Counted from the stretch's first letter, positions 46,701 to 60,215 are shown. The stretch is DNA of 64,000 bases from Sipunculus nudus (GCA_026874595.1 CM049315.1:17133664-17197663), one strand, 5' to 3'. A program made the numbers and translations. The notes: generated from the letters alone by a model not told the origin.

Positions 46701-47614
46701 CTTTTTCTGGAGTGGTATTCCATGTAAGCGTTGAAATAAAATGATCCACTGGACAACACAAGCCCAGACCCGCTTGGTTGCATACAGGAGTTTCCTGCAC
46801 CAATGGAATAAGCGTATTTAGATATTTAGACCTCGAAGAGTTGTCCGTATATACTAGCCTATCTTATCATGGCATTGTTACTTGAAGCAAAATATGTAAA
46901 TGAAATATGTTAATACGGATTTTTTTTCGATAGGTTGGTTCTTTATGTTAGTTGGTAAATTTCCTTTGCATTTAGTAGACGAGTTTTAAGGAAAATATAT
47001 CTGTCTTGAGGAGAACTGAGGGTTAGTATCTAGATTAGAGTTGGGTCGAAATTGAAAGGAATGGTCAGTTGTTAAAATTACCAAGTATATACCAAATATA
47101 TCTATATACTATACTTCACTTTGAGCTGTGAACCACAATTTACTAGTAGGAATAGGGTTAGCTCTTATCATCAATACAGATTGAGAAATACACATTAATA
47201 TACACAATATATAAAATGAATGGAAAGAGACTATATAATATTCATGAACCCAACGAGGAATGTTTGATTTAATGAAGTATTCCTGTCCATTGAACCTTGA
47301 GGTGAAGAACTCGATTACTTACCATTTTTACAAAGAGTGGCTTGATCTCCAGAGGAGAGAGAGAAACTCAGAAGAACTGGTGAAGACTGAGAAGAAAGAC
47401 AAGAAAATACACATGTAAACACATGAAATGTATAAATACTGAATATATATATAGAGATAAGATATAAATATCACGGTGGCTCTTATAGGACACATAAAAA
47501 ATATAATTATTTCGTGCACACGCGGTAATAAAGAATGCATATGGAGCGGGCTCACCACGCTGAGACCTGAACGAGTGCAACATCAACTGTAGTAACAGTC
47601 CTTGCCCATGTCTT
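43705..47614 (-). CDS. Six-exon gene, partial at 5' end; possible TNF-type ligand domain
   Basis: Exons in transcript order: 47614-47556, 47376-47323, 46794-46675, 45562-45423, 44905-44836 and 43856-43705 (stop TAA). Every border is AG/GT and all phases agree (1,1,1,0,1), giving about 165 codons with no stop. Pieces: LLSFSLSSGDQATLCKNG; GSGLVLSSGSFYFNAYMEYH; SRKRRQTTKTKSG; TVKIGRHRIPAVTIENGTLA; TNAYIDNRFLLDEDEHLRC; FALARSKVSEQLTLVLLGI; then a basic tail ending RLRGCCT. The order (hydrophobic-aromatic strand, RKRR, Cys-containing strand, FLLDEDEHL, LTLVLLGI) recalls a TNF jelly-roll, but key family residues are not decisive and the tail is unusual. The 5' end (signal or membrane exon) was not found. 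Confidence 0.6.
45913..46104. repeat. Cluster of GC-rich palindromes
   Basis: ATACCGCGCGCGGTAT at 45913-45928 is a perfect 16-bp palindrome in AT-rich DNA. ATACCGCG recurs near 46056 and ATACCGTGCGCGGTAA at 46089-46104. It lies in an intron of the minus-strand gene. Perhaps the ends of a degraded element. Confidence 0.5.
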
Positions 47615-50100
47615 CTGAAAAAAAATGTGAGGGGGCCAATCAGTTGAGGTGAGTACAGAAGCCACCCCGTCCTTGCTGATATAAAAGCGTATGACATCCT
47701 CTCATGACAGCCCAACCTCCTAGAGAATCATGCTTTTCTTAAGTATACCGCCACATATAATACAGAATATTTTACCATTTTATGAAATATTTAAATTATA
47801 CTTTTCATATTTCAGTTTTGAGTTTGCTAATTCAGTGGTACAAAACACTTTACAACATAAACGTACGATAATGTAGAATAACATGTTGGTTGAATGGTTC
47901 ATTTGTCTTATATATCATATCCTAAGTGTTCCTGATATGAGATGCATAACTTATAGATAATTCTTGAAATATTCGAGGGACAATAGATGATAGAAGTAAT
48001 TCTTTCACAATGGCTAGGTTAACAATGACACGTTTGGTCTCCCTTAAAGTCAAGGGAACATCTTATACCACCAACCCAGTCTGCCACTTGGAAACAAGGA
48101 CCATATCAACAGTTAATGTTTGGTGTTTTAATATAAATGCCTGAAATCTCCTAATCTTATGGAAACCGCTGTGCAAATTCTGTTCATAAAATGAATTATT
48201 ATGGTATATATATATGATATTATGATATTAGTATGCCATCATGCTATCAAAGAAATTGTGTCATATAATATTTTTATTATATGAGACTTCAATTACGCGT
48301 ACAAATTGATGTGCCATGGCTGGCCATTTGGAGGTTTACAGGAAGTTGTGGGACAAAATGACAGGTTGTTTTTCATGTTCGATATAACCGGATTTATTTA
48401 ACCCTAACTCTGTACACGCCCCTCAATCCTGAAAAATATAAGATTTTCCCTGATCATATAAGAAAAAGGCACAGGTCGTTTTACATAGTTGGTATACAAA
48501 GAATATAAGGAGCGGATCAAGGATTTAGGAAAGAGGGGGGGGGGGGTTCCAACCCAAGAAAACCTTGATAAACCCTAAATAAAAGGTCCTCAGGTGAGGA
48601 AAGGGGGGGGGGGGGGGTCCAGACCGCAATATTTGTCTGAAACCCTTTAATAAAAAAAGATTGCTTCGGCTAAAAAAAAGAGGGTGGGTGGGTGGTCGTG
48701 CACCCGCTTCTGAATTAAATGAACATTGCTTTACCGTAAACCTAAGTAGACAAATGCTTTACCCCGGAAGAAATAAAACATGGACTACAAAGTAAACATA
48801 TCTAAGTTTATCCTAACGCGAAGCAGCGAAAGCCGCTTTAAAATTTACAATAAAGCATAACGAAAAAATGTACACGAAAAGAGCGAGATTTAATTTGAAT
48901 AAATCCTCCTATGTAGAGGGGACAGGGATATTTACAAAAAACAGGAGTCCTTTTCAAATTAACACATTAAATACGTCCACGATTTAAGTTTTCGTGGTGT
49001 CCTATACGAGCCACCGTAAAATTCCAACAAATATAACTCTTATCATTTCCTTAATATAAGTTGCAAAGAAAAAAATCCATACAGGCATTTGTAGTCTAAA
49101 CCTGTGGTACAATATTTACTCATTGTTCAGAAAAAGAGATGTTCTTTTCGCTCCCTTAACCAAGGCTTTCTTAACTTTGAGCCTCAGGAATATTCAACTA
49201 TATTTTATATATATTATAACATGATTGTAGCATGAGTATACGGGCTCTCAACAATTCTGAACTTACCCCCAGTCCAACATAAGTACCGCTACCTCGCAGC
49301 ATTCGTAACGAGTTCGACCACAACCAGTTTGAATTCCTTAACCCATGAAATACACCTGTATATATTTAGAAGATAAATCGATAAAATTCACGGACTCATA
49401 TGAATTGCGTTTTATATTTAATTTCAGAAGCGGTCTTGAAGACTGGGCATAACATGTTCAAGTGCAACCTTCATGTAATTCAGCAGCAGTGTAAGCTAAA
49501 ATTCTTTCTTAATATTTCAATATTATAAATTTCAAAAACTAATTTGAGAACATGACCTTATTTGCTTGATTTGCATGTAAAGCACTTCGTCGCTTTCATC
49601 ATTTTGGTGGCCGCAATCATCAATAGGTGAGTGGGATGGGATGGGGTTGTAAACAAAGCAAAAATGCAATAAAGAATGATGGAAGATCGCACAATAAGTC
49701 TGATACAATTTAAGATAAAGATACCCAGGATCTTTTGTCATATCATATTTAATGACAGTCTATTAAAATTTTATTTGATATATATTTGATGTTATGGAGA
49801 ACTGAATCTATACATCAGGATATAACACATTTTTTTCTTACATTTTGGTCTCAGATAGTTGTAATAACCCGTCGAAAAGGATTGCATGTGAAGCCCAGCC
49901 AAATTCTCCATCACATAACGGTTGGTGGAAGGGCTTGCAAGATAACACCAAAAGAACGGCCACAACCACATTACTCTCTGTAAATAAATCATTTATGTAT
50001 TTATAAGTATGTTTAGAATATTTAGAAGTTTGATCCTGGTATCTGGAAAACAAGTGGTATGTGGAAAATGACGCTAAACTGAATTGGACGTTCAGGTGAT
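47615..50100. other. No gene supported; G-run remnants
   Basis: Two repeats of a GATTTAGGAAAGAGGGGGG-like phrase with long G-runs (about 48533-48547 and 48604-48619) mark a transposon remnant. A possible short exon at 49429-49489 (TTTCAG|...|GTGTAAG, peptide AVLKTGHNMFKCNLHVIQQ) is too weak to call. Confidence 0.4.
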
Positions 50101-50109
50101 GCAGGTATT

Positions 50110-51235
50110 ATATATAGATTTTATGATCTGGTAAAAATATTTTTGAGTGAATCTTGAACAATGGGGAGAATGACTTTCAGGTTGCTCAAAATCATGATAT
50201 TTTGCCCATAGTCCTTAGGAAACAGGGTTACAGCGACCTTATTTATGGTTTCCAAGAAGATTTTACTACTAGTATAAATTGTGCCAGTATGAACAATAGG
50301 TTCTTTCACACGGCTCGCAGAATATAGGTCACAATGACATTATTTCAGGTTTCTAAGGTATTTTAACAGGAACTCCCTCGATCTTATTCCTTGTGTCCTG
50401 TCTGACTTTCTGGGTGCTCGAAATCACATTTCAGCTCATATTCACATTTTGGCCCGTCGCGCACAGAATATAAGTCACCATAACCAGGTTTCAGGTTTCC
50501 AAAGAGAATTGCCCAGATTCTTCAAGAATGTTCCGTTGAAAGATTCTATGTCCAAAGGACAGACTTTGTCCGGTGTCTAAATGTTCGGGTGCTCAAAGTC
50601 ACGTTTTTGGCTAGCATCTCCCAGAATAAAGCTCACCGTGACCATGGAGAGTTGCCCATATATTGATCACTGGATGTCGCCAACATTCAGACTCTTTTAT
50701 ATTAGAGTCTCACCTAACCAGAGTAACGGAGACGTGAATTAAGCCATCTGGTTAGAATGAATCAAACCGGGCAGCAGCTCCAGTTTTCTTTCGATGTAAA
50801 CTCGCTCACACGTCAATAAACATCCCGACACAACAGTGACCTTATTTCACGTTTACACCGTCTGTTCTAAGGACCTCCCTGAAGATTCTTTGCCAAATGG
50901 ATACTATCTGTGTGTGTTCAAAATTATGTTTTTTATCGGCAACTCACAGAATGTAGGTCCCAATGACCTCCTTGGACATCCCAGGATAAAGAGTAGGAAG
51001 TTCCTAGTACAGACGTTTGTGGTTTGTGTCTTGTTAACGTCCGGACTGCATCATTTAAATTATTTTTATTATAATTAAGAGATTATACGTCGCATTGACC
51101 AAATATTAGGTGTACAAGACGATTTTGCAAGGACCTCCATGGATTCCAAGATAGAAGATTCTGGGTCCAACGGTTACGACCTTTGCCGAACGGACGACGG
51201 ATAAAGAGTGATCACTAAAGCTTTATTCAGTTGAG

Positions 51236-51240
<5 letters not shown>
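50110..51240 (-). mobile_element. AGCTCAGCTG-family repeat, inverted copy
   Basis: Internal units repeat GTTTCCAAGNAGA, CAGAATATAGGTCACNATGAC and GGGTGCTCAAAATCA, the reverse complement of the units at 6414-7560. The end at 51180-51240 (ACGACGGATAAAGAGTGATC then TTCAGTTGAGCTTATATAT) is the family head, directly next to an (AT)n run. The other end is unclear. Confidence 0.55.

Positions 51241-51287
<47 letters not shown>
51239..51287. repeat. (AT)n microsatellite between two mobile elements
   Basis: Pure AT run with the repeat copy on its left and a MITE on its right. Confidence 0.95.
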
Positions 51288-51290
<3 letters not shown>

Positions 51291-51470
51291 TGAACCTTTG
51301 TTGTGTCGAACTCGCTTAAGTAGAATACTTCGCATATGTCGAAGTTACAGACTCGATATTCCGGACAATTCTGGTCAAATTTTTACCAGATAAAACTTGC
51401 TTGTGTCGAACCTCGAGTGTGTCGAAGTTTTCTAAAGAGTCCTTCGACCTAGACACAACGAGGTTTCACT
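51288..51470. mobile_element. 183-bp Tigger/pogo-like MITE
   Basis: The left end CAGTGAACCTTTGTTGTGTC and the right end, reverse-complemented AGTGAAACCTCGTTGTGTC, form inverted repeats. The internal sequence repeats GTGTCGAA phrases on both sides. A TA precedes the left end. No coding capacity. Confidence 0.7.
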
Positions 51471-52017
51471 ACATATATATGGTAATGCAGTTTTTCTCCG
51501 CGTGAATGTATCGCCCAGAGTTTTTAACAAAGCACAATACTCATAATTGTGTGATGAATTGGAATCCCTGCCATCCGTTTCGCTTGATCGGGTGATCAGG
51601 TAACTGATTCAACTACTGTGACACCTGTAGTATCTTTTCATTGCATTATTTTATTGAACTTGCTTCATGACGACATGTGAATACTTTTTCGGATCTTTTT
51701 TTAGAAGGTTATTTTGTTTTTGGTTTATGATTCTCGGCTATGCACATTTTTCTCTGATACGATGAAGTCATGGATGTGTTTGTGACTGCTGGATTATGGA
51801 CAAAGCGATATTATTGTGTTGTTTTTCTTTCAGGATCCAAACATGCATTGTAAGTCTATTTCATCTGATTGAGGTATGTGTTTAAGCGATTTATTGTGAT
51901 GTTATGGCGCTGTTTAAAACAGCTCATTCATTGCCTATTTACATTTCCGACGCATCTCTGCTGTGAACGACCATTTAGAGGGCAATGAAATTTGATGCGT
52001 CAAATTTTTGTTTCACG

Positions 52018-52036
52018 TATGTGTGTGTGTGTGTGT

Positions 52037-52092
<56 letters not shown>
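52018..52092. repeat. Compound (GT)n(GA)n microsatellite
   Basis: GT run of about 10 units followed by about 29 GA units. Confidence 0.95.
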
Positions 52093-52095
<3 letters not shown>

Positions 52096-53215
52096 CAGGC
52101 AGTCAAGCTGGCAGAGGAATGTTATTTTGAAGAGGCAAATGCGTGGTAGACACAGGACGTATTTGACATGCTTGAATATGCAGTGTGCTTGGAGAAAATA
52201 ACAGTTGGGAATAAAACTACCAAATAAACTCTTTCTCTTATACCAGAAGGAATCAAGAAGTGCATGATGCATATACTTACATTGGTTCATGGAGATGACA
52301 AATTCGAGAAGAGCCGCCTCTTTATCGGGTAATACGTATATCGTCGGGTAACCTGTCTTTCGTCAGGTAAGCTGTGGTTCGTCAGGTGGCCCGTAATGTC
52401 AGGTCGTAAAACTTCATCAAGGGAACAGAGTAAAGCGTCATCAAGAGGAGAGCGTTCTGAGTTAATAACACTACACAAGGACACTGACATGGTTTTCACC
52501 CTTGACTTCACTGGCTCACACTTACACAGACCATCAAAGCATGGTGTCAGAAGATACACTATTAAAAAATCATCCATAAAGTTGTTGATATGACCTATTT
52601 TTGTGTGTTTGCTAATGCGAAAGTGAGTTGCATGCTTGTGGTGACGTACAAACATATGTGATGAATGCTTTAATAAATTTCACAAGACCAGAGTAAAATC
52701 CGCTCAGTTGTATAGATTGTATCACTCACCGTGTTCCATAAAGCCTGAATGCTATATACATATATCTTTTACAGTATTAGACACGACATGCTCCTTCGAC
52801 TCTCAATGTCATTTAATAGAAATCTCCTGCTCCTTATTCAGGTCAAATACAGTATAAAAATTCATGAATAAACGAACAAAGCACCGCTTGAGTTTTATGC
52901 TTTCACCTCACCTATATATAAAGTCAAGCGTAATATCAAATAACAACATATATGTATATATAGTTATATATATTTATATATATTATTGTATATATATATA
53001 TATATATATATATTTATTCTCTTCTTACATTGAGTTTTGTTCTCACGCAATGCGGCAATGCAAGTCAAAGTTAATGCTTTATGTGCCATTTTGAGGAGAT
53101 GAAACGCCACCCTGAAAAACTTGTAAATTGACATAGAAGAAAACGTGCCTGTATCCGTACACACAGACACGTAGCTTTCTTTCAAGTGCCCTTTTTTCAC
53201 TGTCATTCGTAAAAG

Positions 53216-54264
53216 CAAGTGGCCCATGGGTCATGACACTCAGCTGAATTTGACATATAGGCAGTGCATGTAATAGTCTAATGATCTAATGATCAGGTGA
53301 AAAATATTTGTTAAGGAAATTTGAATAATAGGTATTTCCATTACCCCTTGCAGACTTCCAGCGTGTTCTAACTCATGCTTTTGGCCTATCAAAAAAACTT
53401 TTCAGCAAACTTATTTTGTTTTTCAAGAAGATTTTACCAGGGACTCCTTAAACGTAACTACAACCAACTGCTACGATATGTGCCAATCTGACTTATAGGG
53501 TACTCAACTCATGTTCTTTTACATATTTTGCAGACTTATTTGGATATGCAGAAAGACTCAACAATGACTTAGCTCCCTTTACATTAAGCAAGACGTTTCC
53601 AGATCCAACATTTAAGATTTGTCCAAATTAGGTTTCCCCCTAGGACCTTATATAAAATATAGACAACAGTAACCTAATTTCAGGGTTCAAAGGAAACATT
53701 CCAAGGACTCCCCGGGATGTTACAATGCAGGGTTCTAGATCCAACAGATACGTTTTGTGCACAGTCTGACTGTCTAAGTGCTCAAAATTATGTCTCTAAG
53801 GAGATATACCAAAAACTCCGAAAAAAATTGAGGTAGAAGATTCTTGGAATATTGGATACAAGTTATGCCCATCGGTCATTCAAATCATGTTTTTTTTTTT
53901 CACTATAGCTCGCTAAAAATGTTTCATGAAGACCTAATTATACATGTGTCCAAAAATATTATTCAGCAGCTCTTTGAACGTTATATCAGATGATTCTAAG
54001 ATAATGGATACAATCTGTGCCTCGTCTGACTGTCTGGGTGCTCAAAACCATGTTTTCGACCCCTACCTGAAGAATATAGGTCACCAGAGTCTTAATTATG
54101 GTGTCCAAAGAGATTTGTCTTGAACCTCCCTGTATATAGAGTTAGAAGTTTCTAGACCTAACAATTACGATCTGTGCTATGTGAACGGCTGGTCGACCGG
54201 AAGGCCGACGAACAAAGAGTAATCGCTATAGCTTAGATGACTTACTCTCAGCTGAGCTAAAAAA
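53216..54264 (-). mobile_element. AGCTCAGCTG-family repeat, full-length inverted copy
   Basis: The left end CAAGTGGCCCATGGGTCATG then ACACTCAGCTGAATTT and right end CGACGAACAAAGAGTAATCG ... TCTCAGCTGAGCTAAAAA are the reverse complements of the tail and head seen at 6414-7560 and 26773-27522. It has several degenerate internal units and no ORF. Confidence 0.65.
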
Positions 54265-54624
54265 TATGCACACACAGGTACTGGCATTAGTTCCTGGCTA
54301 TACAATGAAGCTGTAAGGAAAAATTATGTTAAAAAAGATTGTATTATATATTTAAATGGTTGCAGCCGATAGCTACTATAATCGTGACCGTAAAAGGTTG
54401 AAAATTGTAAAAAAATTATTACATTAGCTTTTCAATTTAAAAGTTAAATTAAATTTTACCATACGGTTAATATAGATGATTATAAACAGTACGTATCACA
54501 TAGCACATTTACCAGAAGCAAAATGATAAGTCCCTCAGTATTTAAATGGCAGTACTAATGTTCCAGGCTCTTTAAATATACGGCACCTCATATAATCTAT
54601 CTTAATACATCATTTGCATAGCGT

Positions 54625-54870
54625 ACTCTTGGTTGCGTGATGGCTAAGGTGCCAGACTTGTGATCAAGTCTTCATAGATTCGAATCTCATTCGAATCACT
54701 TCTGCGTTGAAACCCTTAAGCAAGGTCTCAGCCACAAGTGTGCTTACGCAGTACAATTGTTACCACGGGGAAAAAAATGTAAAGTCTTCTTTGACAGTTC
54801 TTGAGAAAGGGACTTGAAAACAACTTTTTACTCCTTGTTACAGATGATCAGATCCAGCCAGCTTCTACTC
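54625..54870 (+). mobile_element. tRNA-derived SINE candidate
   Basis: Pol III box A TGGCTAAGGTG (54641-54651) and box B-like GATTCGAATC (54677-54686) are 25 bases apart, as in tRNAs, but the flanking stems do not fold into a tRNA. The body continues with non-tRNA sequence. A SINE rather than a working tRNA gene. Confidence 0.55.
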
Positions 54871-55570
54871 TCATTCTGACGTTTTCATATTTAGGCTTTC
54901 TATCCAGGTGAAACCGTGTTGCTTCTTTAGCATCTAAGCACAGAGGAGTAAACTGGGCAATGCCAAGGAAAACACACATATGCGCCCATGGATTTTGGTC
55001 CTGCATGGACTTCCATCTTGGCCCACCTGGTCCTTTTGTCGAGTCCTTTTGCGTTTCATAAGCGAGACATCTGGTGATGATATTCGGTATTTGTTAAACA
55101 GCATTTACACTAATGAGGTATCGATGTAAGGAATTTTAAATAATTGCTACAATTTTCTGGGCTCACATTAGGTCTTGGCGGAGGTGCAAGCTCACCGGCA
55201 GTTTCATATATATCATACATATATATATATATTTACCGACAGGCGGCAACGGTTGTTTGCGTAAATTCACTTCTCGTTTGCATTACATGCGTAGGTTTAT
55301 GCAAAATATAACATATAGGATAACACAAGATAAGCCTTTATTTGTTGTGTACATTGATTGCAAGTATTTACAGCACAGGTAGTAACTACAGCACAGGTAT
55401 TTGTATATGCAAGTAAGGAAAGACAATCTTATACCCAAGGAAGTATATATCTATATGTCACACAACTAAAGATGTGAACGACCAGGTCTTTTTAAATGTC
55501 AAACCAACTTGCAAAAACTCATACATACATACTCCTTAAGATGAATAAGACTTGCGTTAACAAAAACACA

Positions 55571-55574
<4 letters not shown>

Positions 55575-55614
<40 letters not shown>
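55575..55614. repeat. (AT)n microsatellite
   Basis: Pure AT run. A smaller run with interruptions lies at about 52996-53012. Confidence 0.95.
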
Positions 55615-55619
<5 letters not shown>

Positions 55620-56601
55620 GTACACACACAATTTCTCTGGAGAAGCCCTCCATACATATAAGCACTGATGATTACAAGCGTCCGATAATAAACACATATA
55701 AAATCACTAATTCCATTTATTACACTGCACAGGGTAGTCCTCTGTTCACACTGCTCCTGATCACATGACCATGGTGCAAACGTGACATTGGAATGTTGAG
55801 CCGCTCACATCACCGTTTGCTCTCGCTGTGTATACAGTACTATTAGTCTGCTCACAGATACACGAGGCTCCAAACACCAACCGTCCCCGCTGGAGCACTG
55901 ATGTCTCCTTGAATCATCCAGCCCTAGGTAACCGAATATGTTTCAACACAACGATATCCAGTACCATTGTACATTCGCGTGTAAATAATGTCCTTCGTCT
56001 GTTCTTGGAAGCGTTCACAACATTTATAATTCGCTAGTATACCAGTCCGTTGGCAACTGCGATATCCGCTCTGAAGTCGTTACAGAGATATCAGCGTGGC
56101 CTTCCTCAGACACCGACTATATATGCCTAAAGTCATCACTTCATTTATATGCTTGCTGACGTCACAATCATCACTTTTTGCCGATCGTCAACAATTACAT
56201 GAATGTTTAGATGGACTCGCCTCCAAAGATAAAACCCTGAGAAAAACAAACTAAACAGGTGCTCGGCCTTTTAAGTCTACATTAAGGGGGCCCAATCACC
56301 TATAAAACACGTTGAATTAACACGAAAAATAGCTTATTCCCTTTCAAATAAATCTGTATCTGCCAAAAAAATTGCCTTGAAACCGTTTCCTTACTCCTGT
56401 AAACGAGTGTTAAAAACAGTGGACCGGGCGCGATCACAGGTGTCAACATAAACACAGCGCGCGGGGCAGTGTGCATAACAGAGCCGCAACACGTGTTAAT
56501 CAGGACATGACTTGACTGAGCTTGCCAAGAAATATAATACATATTCCTGCTGGATAAAACACCTCGGGTTGCCGCTCACAATCGGACCTCCGGTCACGCG
56601 G

Positions 56602-56640
56602 CCTTGTTATGGTAACAGACACGTTGACACCATAACAAGG
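56602..56640. other. Perfect 12-bp hairpin
   Basis: CCTTGTTATGGT (56602-56613) and ACCATAACAAGG (56629-56640) are exact inverted repeats around a 15-base loop, in a locally GC-richer stretch. No T-run follows. Function unknown. Confidence 0.7.
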
Positions 56641-58659
56641 TGTTAAACTGCTGCTTGCGCGTTACTGGGACTGTGTGCTGGTATGGTTTTGCTGGGAAAC
56701 TTTTGAATAAAGCGAAACTGAACTGATAGTGTGAAAGAACAGGCATAATATTGATTATGTCCATTTAAGTTACATACTATAGCGACCGCTTAGGCAGAGG
56801 CGGCTCCCACAGAATTAAACTGTACTGAAATAAATATCAAACAAGACACGTGTGCTCTCTAACCAAAGGTCTCACGCTAATATCTGAACATGATACTCCA
56901 TATAAATGTGCATGTTCAGACAAGAAAAATTTATATTCTTTCTCGGAGATAGTCTCTGTGCGCATGCGTACCTTTACGGTCTGCATTAACTATAGTCTGT
57001 TCCCCCCCAAATGTAAAAATTCATAAAAAAAACATTATTTATATTTTGCATGCTTCTGGTTCTTCTGAAATGTTTAGCCAAGTGACATACTGCCTCGGCC
57101 ATGGGTTATCAGGAGCTTTAAAGATTGTTGTTTGAGCAAGTGTCCCATGACCTTAACCTTTTTAAATAGAGTTGACATGTTGTAAAATATAGACTGCTCA
57201 CTTAGATTTCGAATTCATTGAATCACTTAAATATTTTGCAAGGTTTTGGTTAAATTTCATTATAATTAATTAAGTGTATGCCCTATTTCTTCATTGTATC
57301 ATGCCACTTGTTAATAATATGTCAGTTTGTGAAAATATTGCCAAATTTTAATGTCCGCCCTACTGTGAAAAAGACCTTAGTCGTACATCATTATGCTTTG
57401 CGTGTATTAAAGATATATACTCATACGCTTGTTTTTCTTTTTAATTGGGTTCACTCATTTGGCGCTTCATGCTGATAAATTAAGCCTTAAATTCATCAGT
57501 AGTCTTCCAAAACATGCTATTTCCAGTGATATCAGCCTTTTTGTTGATATATGTATGAAAGATTCTCTCGTGTGGTTAATGCATGCAAGCTGCACTTGAG
57601 GAACCAGTTATCTATTTACTTCTCATAGTATTATTGCCGACCATTTAATAATCAGTGGCACAGAAACAATAACAGGGAATAAGCTTAGAAACCTACGACC
57701 TTGAAAGTTAGGTTTAAGCAAAAATATGTATCACATGCAAATCTGCCATCTCTAAATATTACCGTGACCAAATGTTAGTTATTTGAATATATATTTGGAT
57801 ATATATAATAGTATATTACGTGTCCAAAGTAGTAACAGGGGGCAAAATGTCGGAAGGAACACCAGCGGTAATGAGCATGCAACTATAAACCAGTTCACTC
57901 GAACCGAGACTTACACATGATTCAACTTAAGGAAATTGTATGAACAATACATGTATACATCTGTGTGTGTAAGACGTGTGTGTATGTTAATGAATTTACA
58001 TTTAAATGAAAGGATCCCCCCTCAGAATAACTGGTTATTTTTAGATTAAATGTTTCCTGTCTGATGTACCTAATATATATCACGATATATCTTCACAAAG
58101 TCTTGGTCAAGTTCAAGCACTTGAGGTTTAATAAATGTATTTAATTTTATTGATTTACCCCAAGTTTAATTACTCACAAGGGAAACGTTCTTTTGATAAG
58201 CAGGAGATTACAACGCGCATATAGCCATTTAATCTTTTTATGACCATCCATTCTCGGAAACAATAAAGTTTAAGCAATTCAAGTGGTTTAACTGGTTACG
58301 TATACCTGCCGTCTAAACCGTTCCATCTATCGTAAAGTTAGCATATTTACACGATATACGGGACTGACATGTTGGGACTGTTCTGTTTGCAGTGTTAATG
58401 TCATTTTTATTATATTTTATAATGCCAAAATATTGTGATACATGTTCTCATGTACGTGTTTCAGTATTTTTTTCAGTGTTTCTCTCTCGACCCACGAGTG
58501 AATGGGTACTGCTTGGTCATGGGGATATTATGACTGCTTGTGTTGTATGCTACACAGGGTGAAAAGAGCAAAACTTCAAAAATATAAAACCTCACAACTT
58601 GCAGGCTTTGTGCTCACTGTATACCACTCTTCAGGTGACCGACTTGTTTTGGTTTGTGA

Positions 58660-59330
58660 TTGTTCAGTGCGTGATTAATCACAGTTTTATGTCTCCTCTC
58701 CCATTGATTTGGTCCGTGGTCGTCATCATCGCCTGTGTCTTCTTGTGAACGTGATTACATTTTTGACATTTGAAATTTGAATTGGTCCTTTCAAAATGTC
58801 TCACTAGTTCGAAGATCAGTGATCTTGACCTTCACTTCCAGGTCAATTTAGCCGAAATTGAATAATTTTATGAACCTCATAACTTTTGTAGTATTGCGTA
58901 TTTCCTCCCAAATTTGATACACAAGTTCTTCATTGGGCTCTGACCATGACCTGGATCTCCAAGGGCGAATCAGCGAAAATATCACTCAGTGTTTCTACGA
59001 TTTTTTGTGAACATGGTAACCTTTGAAGCAATGCATATTCTTTTTTTCAAATTTGATGCACAAGCAGTTTCAACCCAGTTCTGGAAAAAGATGAACACTA
59101 ATGACCTTGACCTTCATCTTCAAAAATCAGCCAAGAAATTCAAAATCTTTGTAACATTTTAAGACTAAAACCAAGACATAGCTACACTAATAAATAATTT
59201 GTTTGAAATACATGGTTCTATTTTCTTCAGTTTCTTGTTACATTTTGAAAACAAAGTCCTCCAGAAAGATCTCTTTTTATCAATTAATTGTCTCTTGCAG
59301 ATGGAAGTGTACGGTAGTAAAACTTCATGT
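58660..59330. repeat. Degenerate repeat with GATCTTGACCTTCA phrases
   Basis: Phrases such as AGTTCGAAGATCAGTGATCT, TTGACCTTCACTTCCAGGTC and CTTGACCTTCATCTTC recur in about three units of some 150-170 bp, similar in style to 8941-9991. No clear ends, no ORF. Confidence 0.4.
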
Positions 59331-59439
59331 AAACATGACTGATATTTTCATGATTTTGTAATACTTTCATATTATAATTTTCTTATCAGATATTTAGTGT
59401 CTGAAAAGTTTTTATCGAATATTACATGCCAGGTTAGAC

Positions 59440-59506
59440 GGGGGGGGGGGGGGGGGGGGGGTGCATGGCCCTCTGCGGCACCCCCCTGGCTACGTCCCTG
59501 AACGGT
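59440..59506 (-). mobile_element. Transposon-end remnant with 22-base G-run
   Basis: On the minus strand it reads CAGGGACGTAGCCAGGGGGG followed by a long C-run. CAGGG(A/G)CGTAGCCAGG is a common end of invertebrate DNA transposons. Only one end is visible. Confidence 0.4.
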
Positions 59507-59788
59507 TTCGTTTGCACGTCATTATATGTAGCTTTTCCTAAAAAGTAATGAAAATAATGCGTTGACGTAATTTATAAACACATAGTAGATCTACTGTTAT
59601 ATTTCAAGCATTTAGGTACGGCAGCAAGACCTTAGAATTTACAGAACTCTTGTGATGACACAAAAAGATATTTCAAGCATAACCCTTTACTAAATCGTAT
59701 TTATAAAGCTCTATGTAAAATAGTCTACATGAGTGGCGTCAATTTATCTTAATATTTTTAAAAAAATGTGTCATACAGAAACTAAAAA

Positions 59789-59792
<4 letters not shown>

Positions 59793-59827
<35 letters not shown>
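59793..59827. repeat. (AT)n microsatellite
   Basis: Pure AT run. Confidence 0.95.
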
Positions 59828-59829
<2 letters not shown>

Positions 59830-60215
59830 CAAATTTCAAATATATATACTTAATCACATTCCAAATATATTACGTTTAAATGCAAGGTTTAAGAAAATAA
59901 GGTAAAATGTTTCCAGTATAACTTAATTCTAAACCAGGTTGAGATAATATTTCATAGTATATTTATAAACCAAAGTCGGATGCATCACATGTAGTGAAAC
60001 TGAAATATGGTGTGGCACAATTGAGCTTTGATTTTTATTCTTTCTGAGACAATTAACATTTTCCAGACAAAATGATATTTTGGGTATGAGTTTTTGCTTT
60101 TTCATAAATTCAAGAGTAGCACTAAAAGAACTGAAATTTTTTTTCATAGTATTTATTAAAAATAATTGTCCATGTCTCTGTGTCAGAATGTTTCCGGTGA
60201 AGGACCTCATCAGCC

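Noticed and set aside
48520-48720. Closely spaced G-runs as possible regulatory G-quadruplexes
   Set aside because: They lie in a degraded repeat with no gene nearby; runs of this kind occur at several transposon remnants here.
52396-52593. 65-codon Ser/Arg-rich frame
   Set aside because: The 5' part grows out of short GTCAGGTAA-like repeats at 52330-52410, with no splice or domain support.
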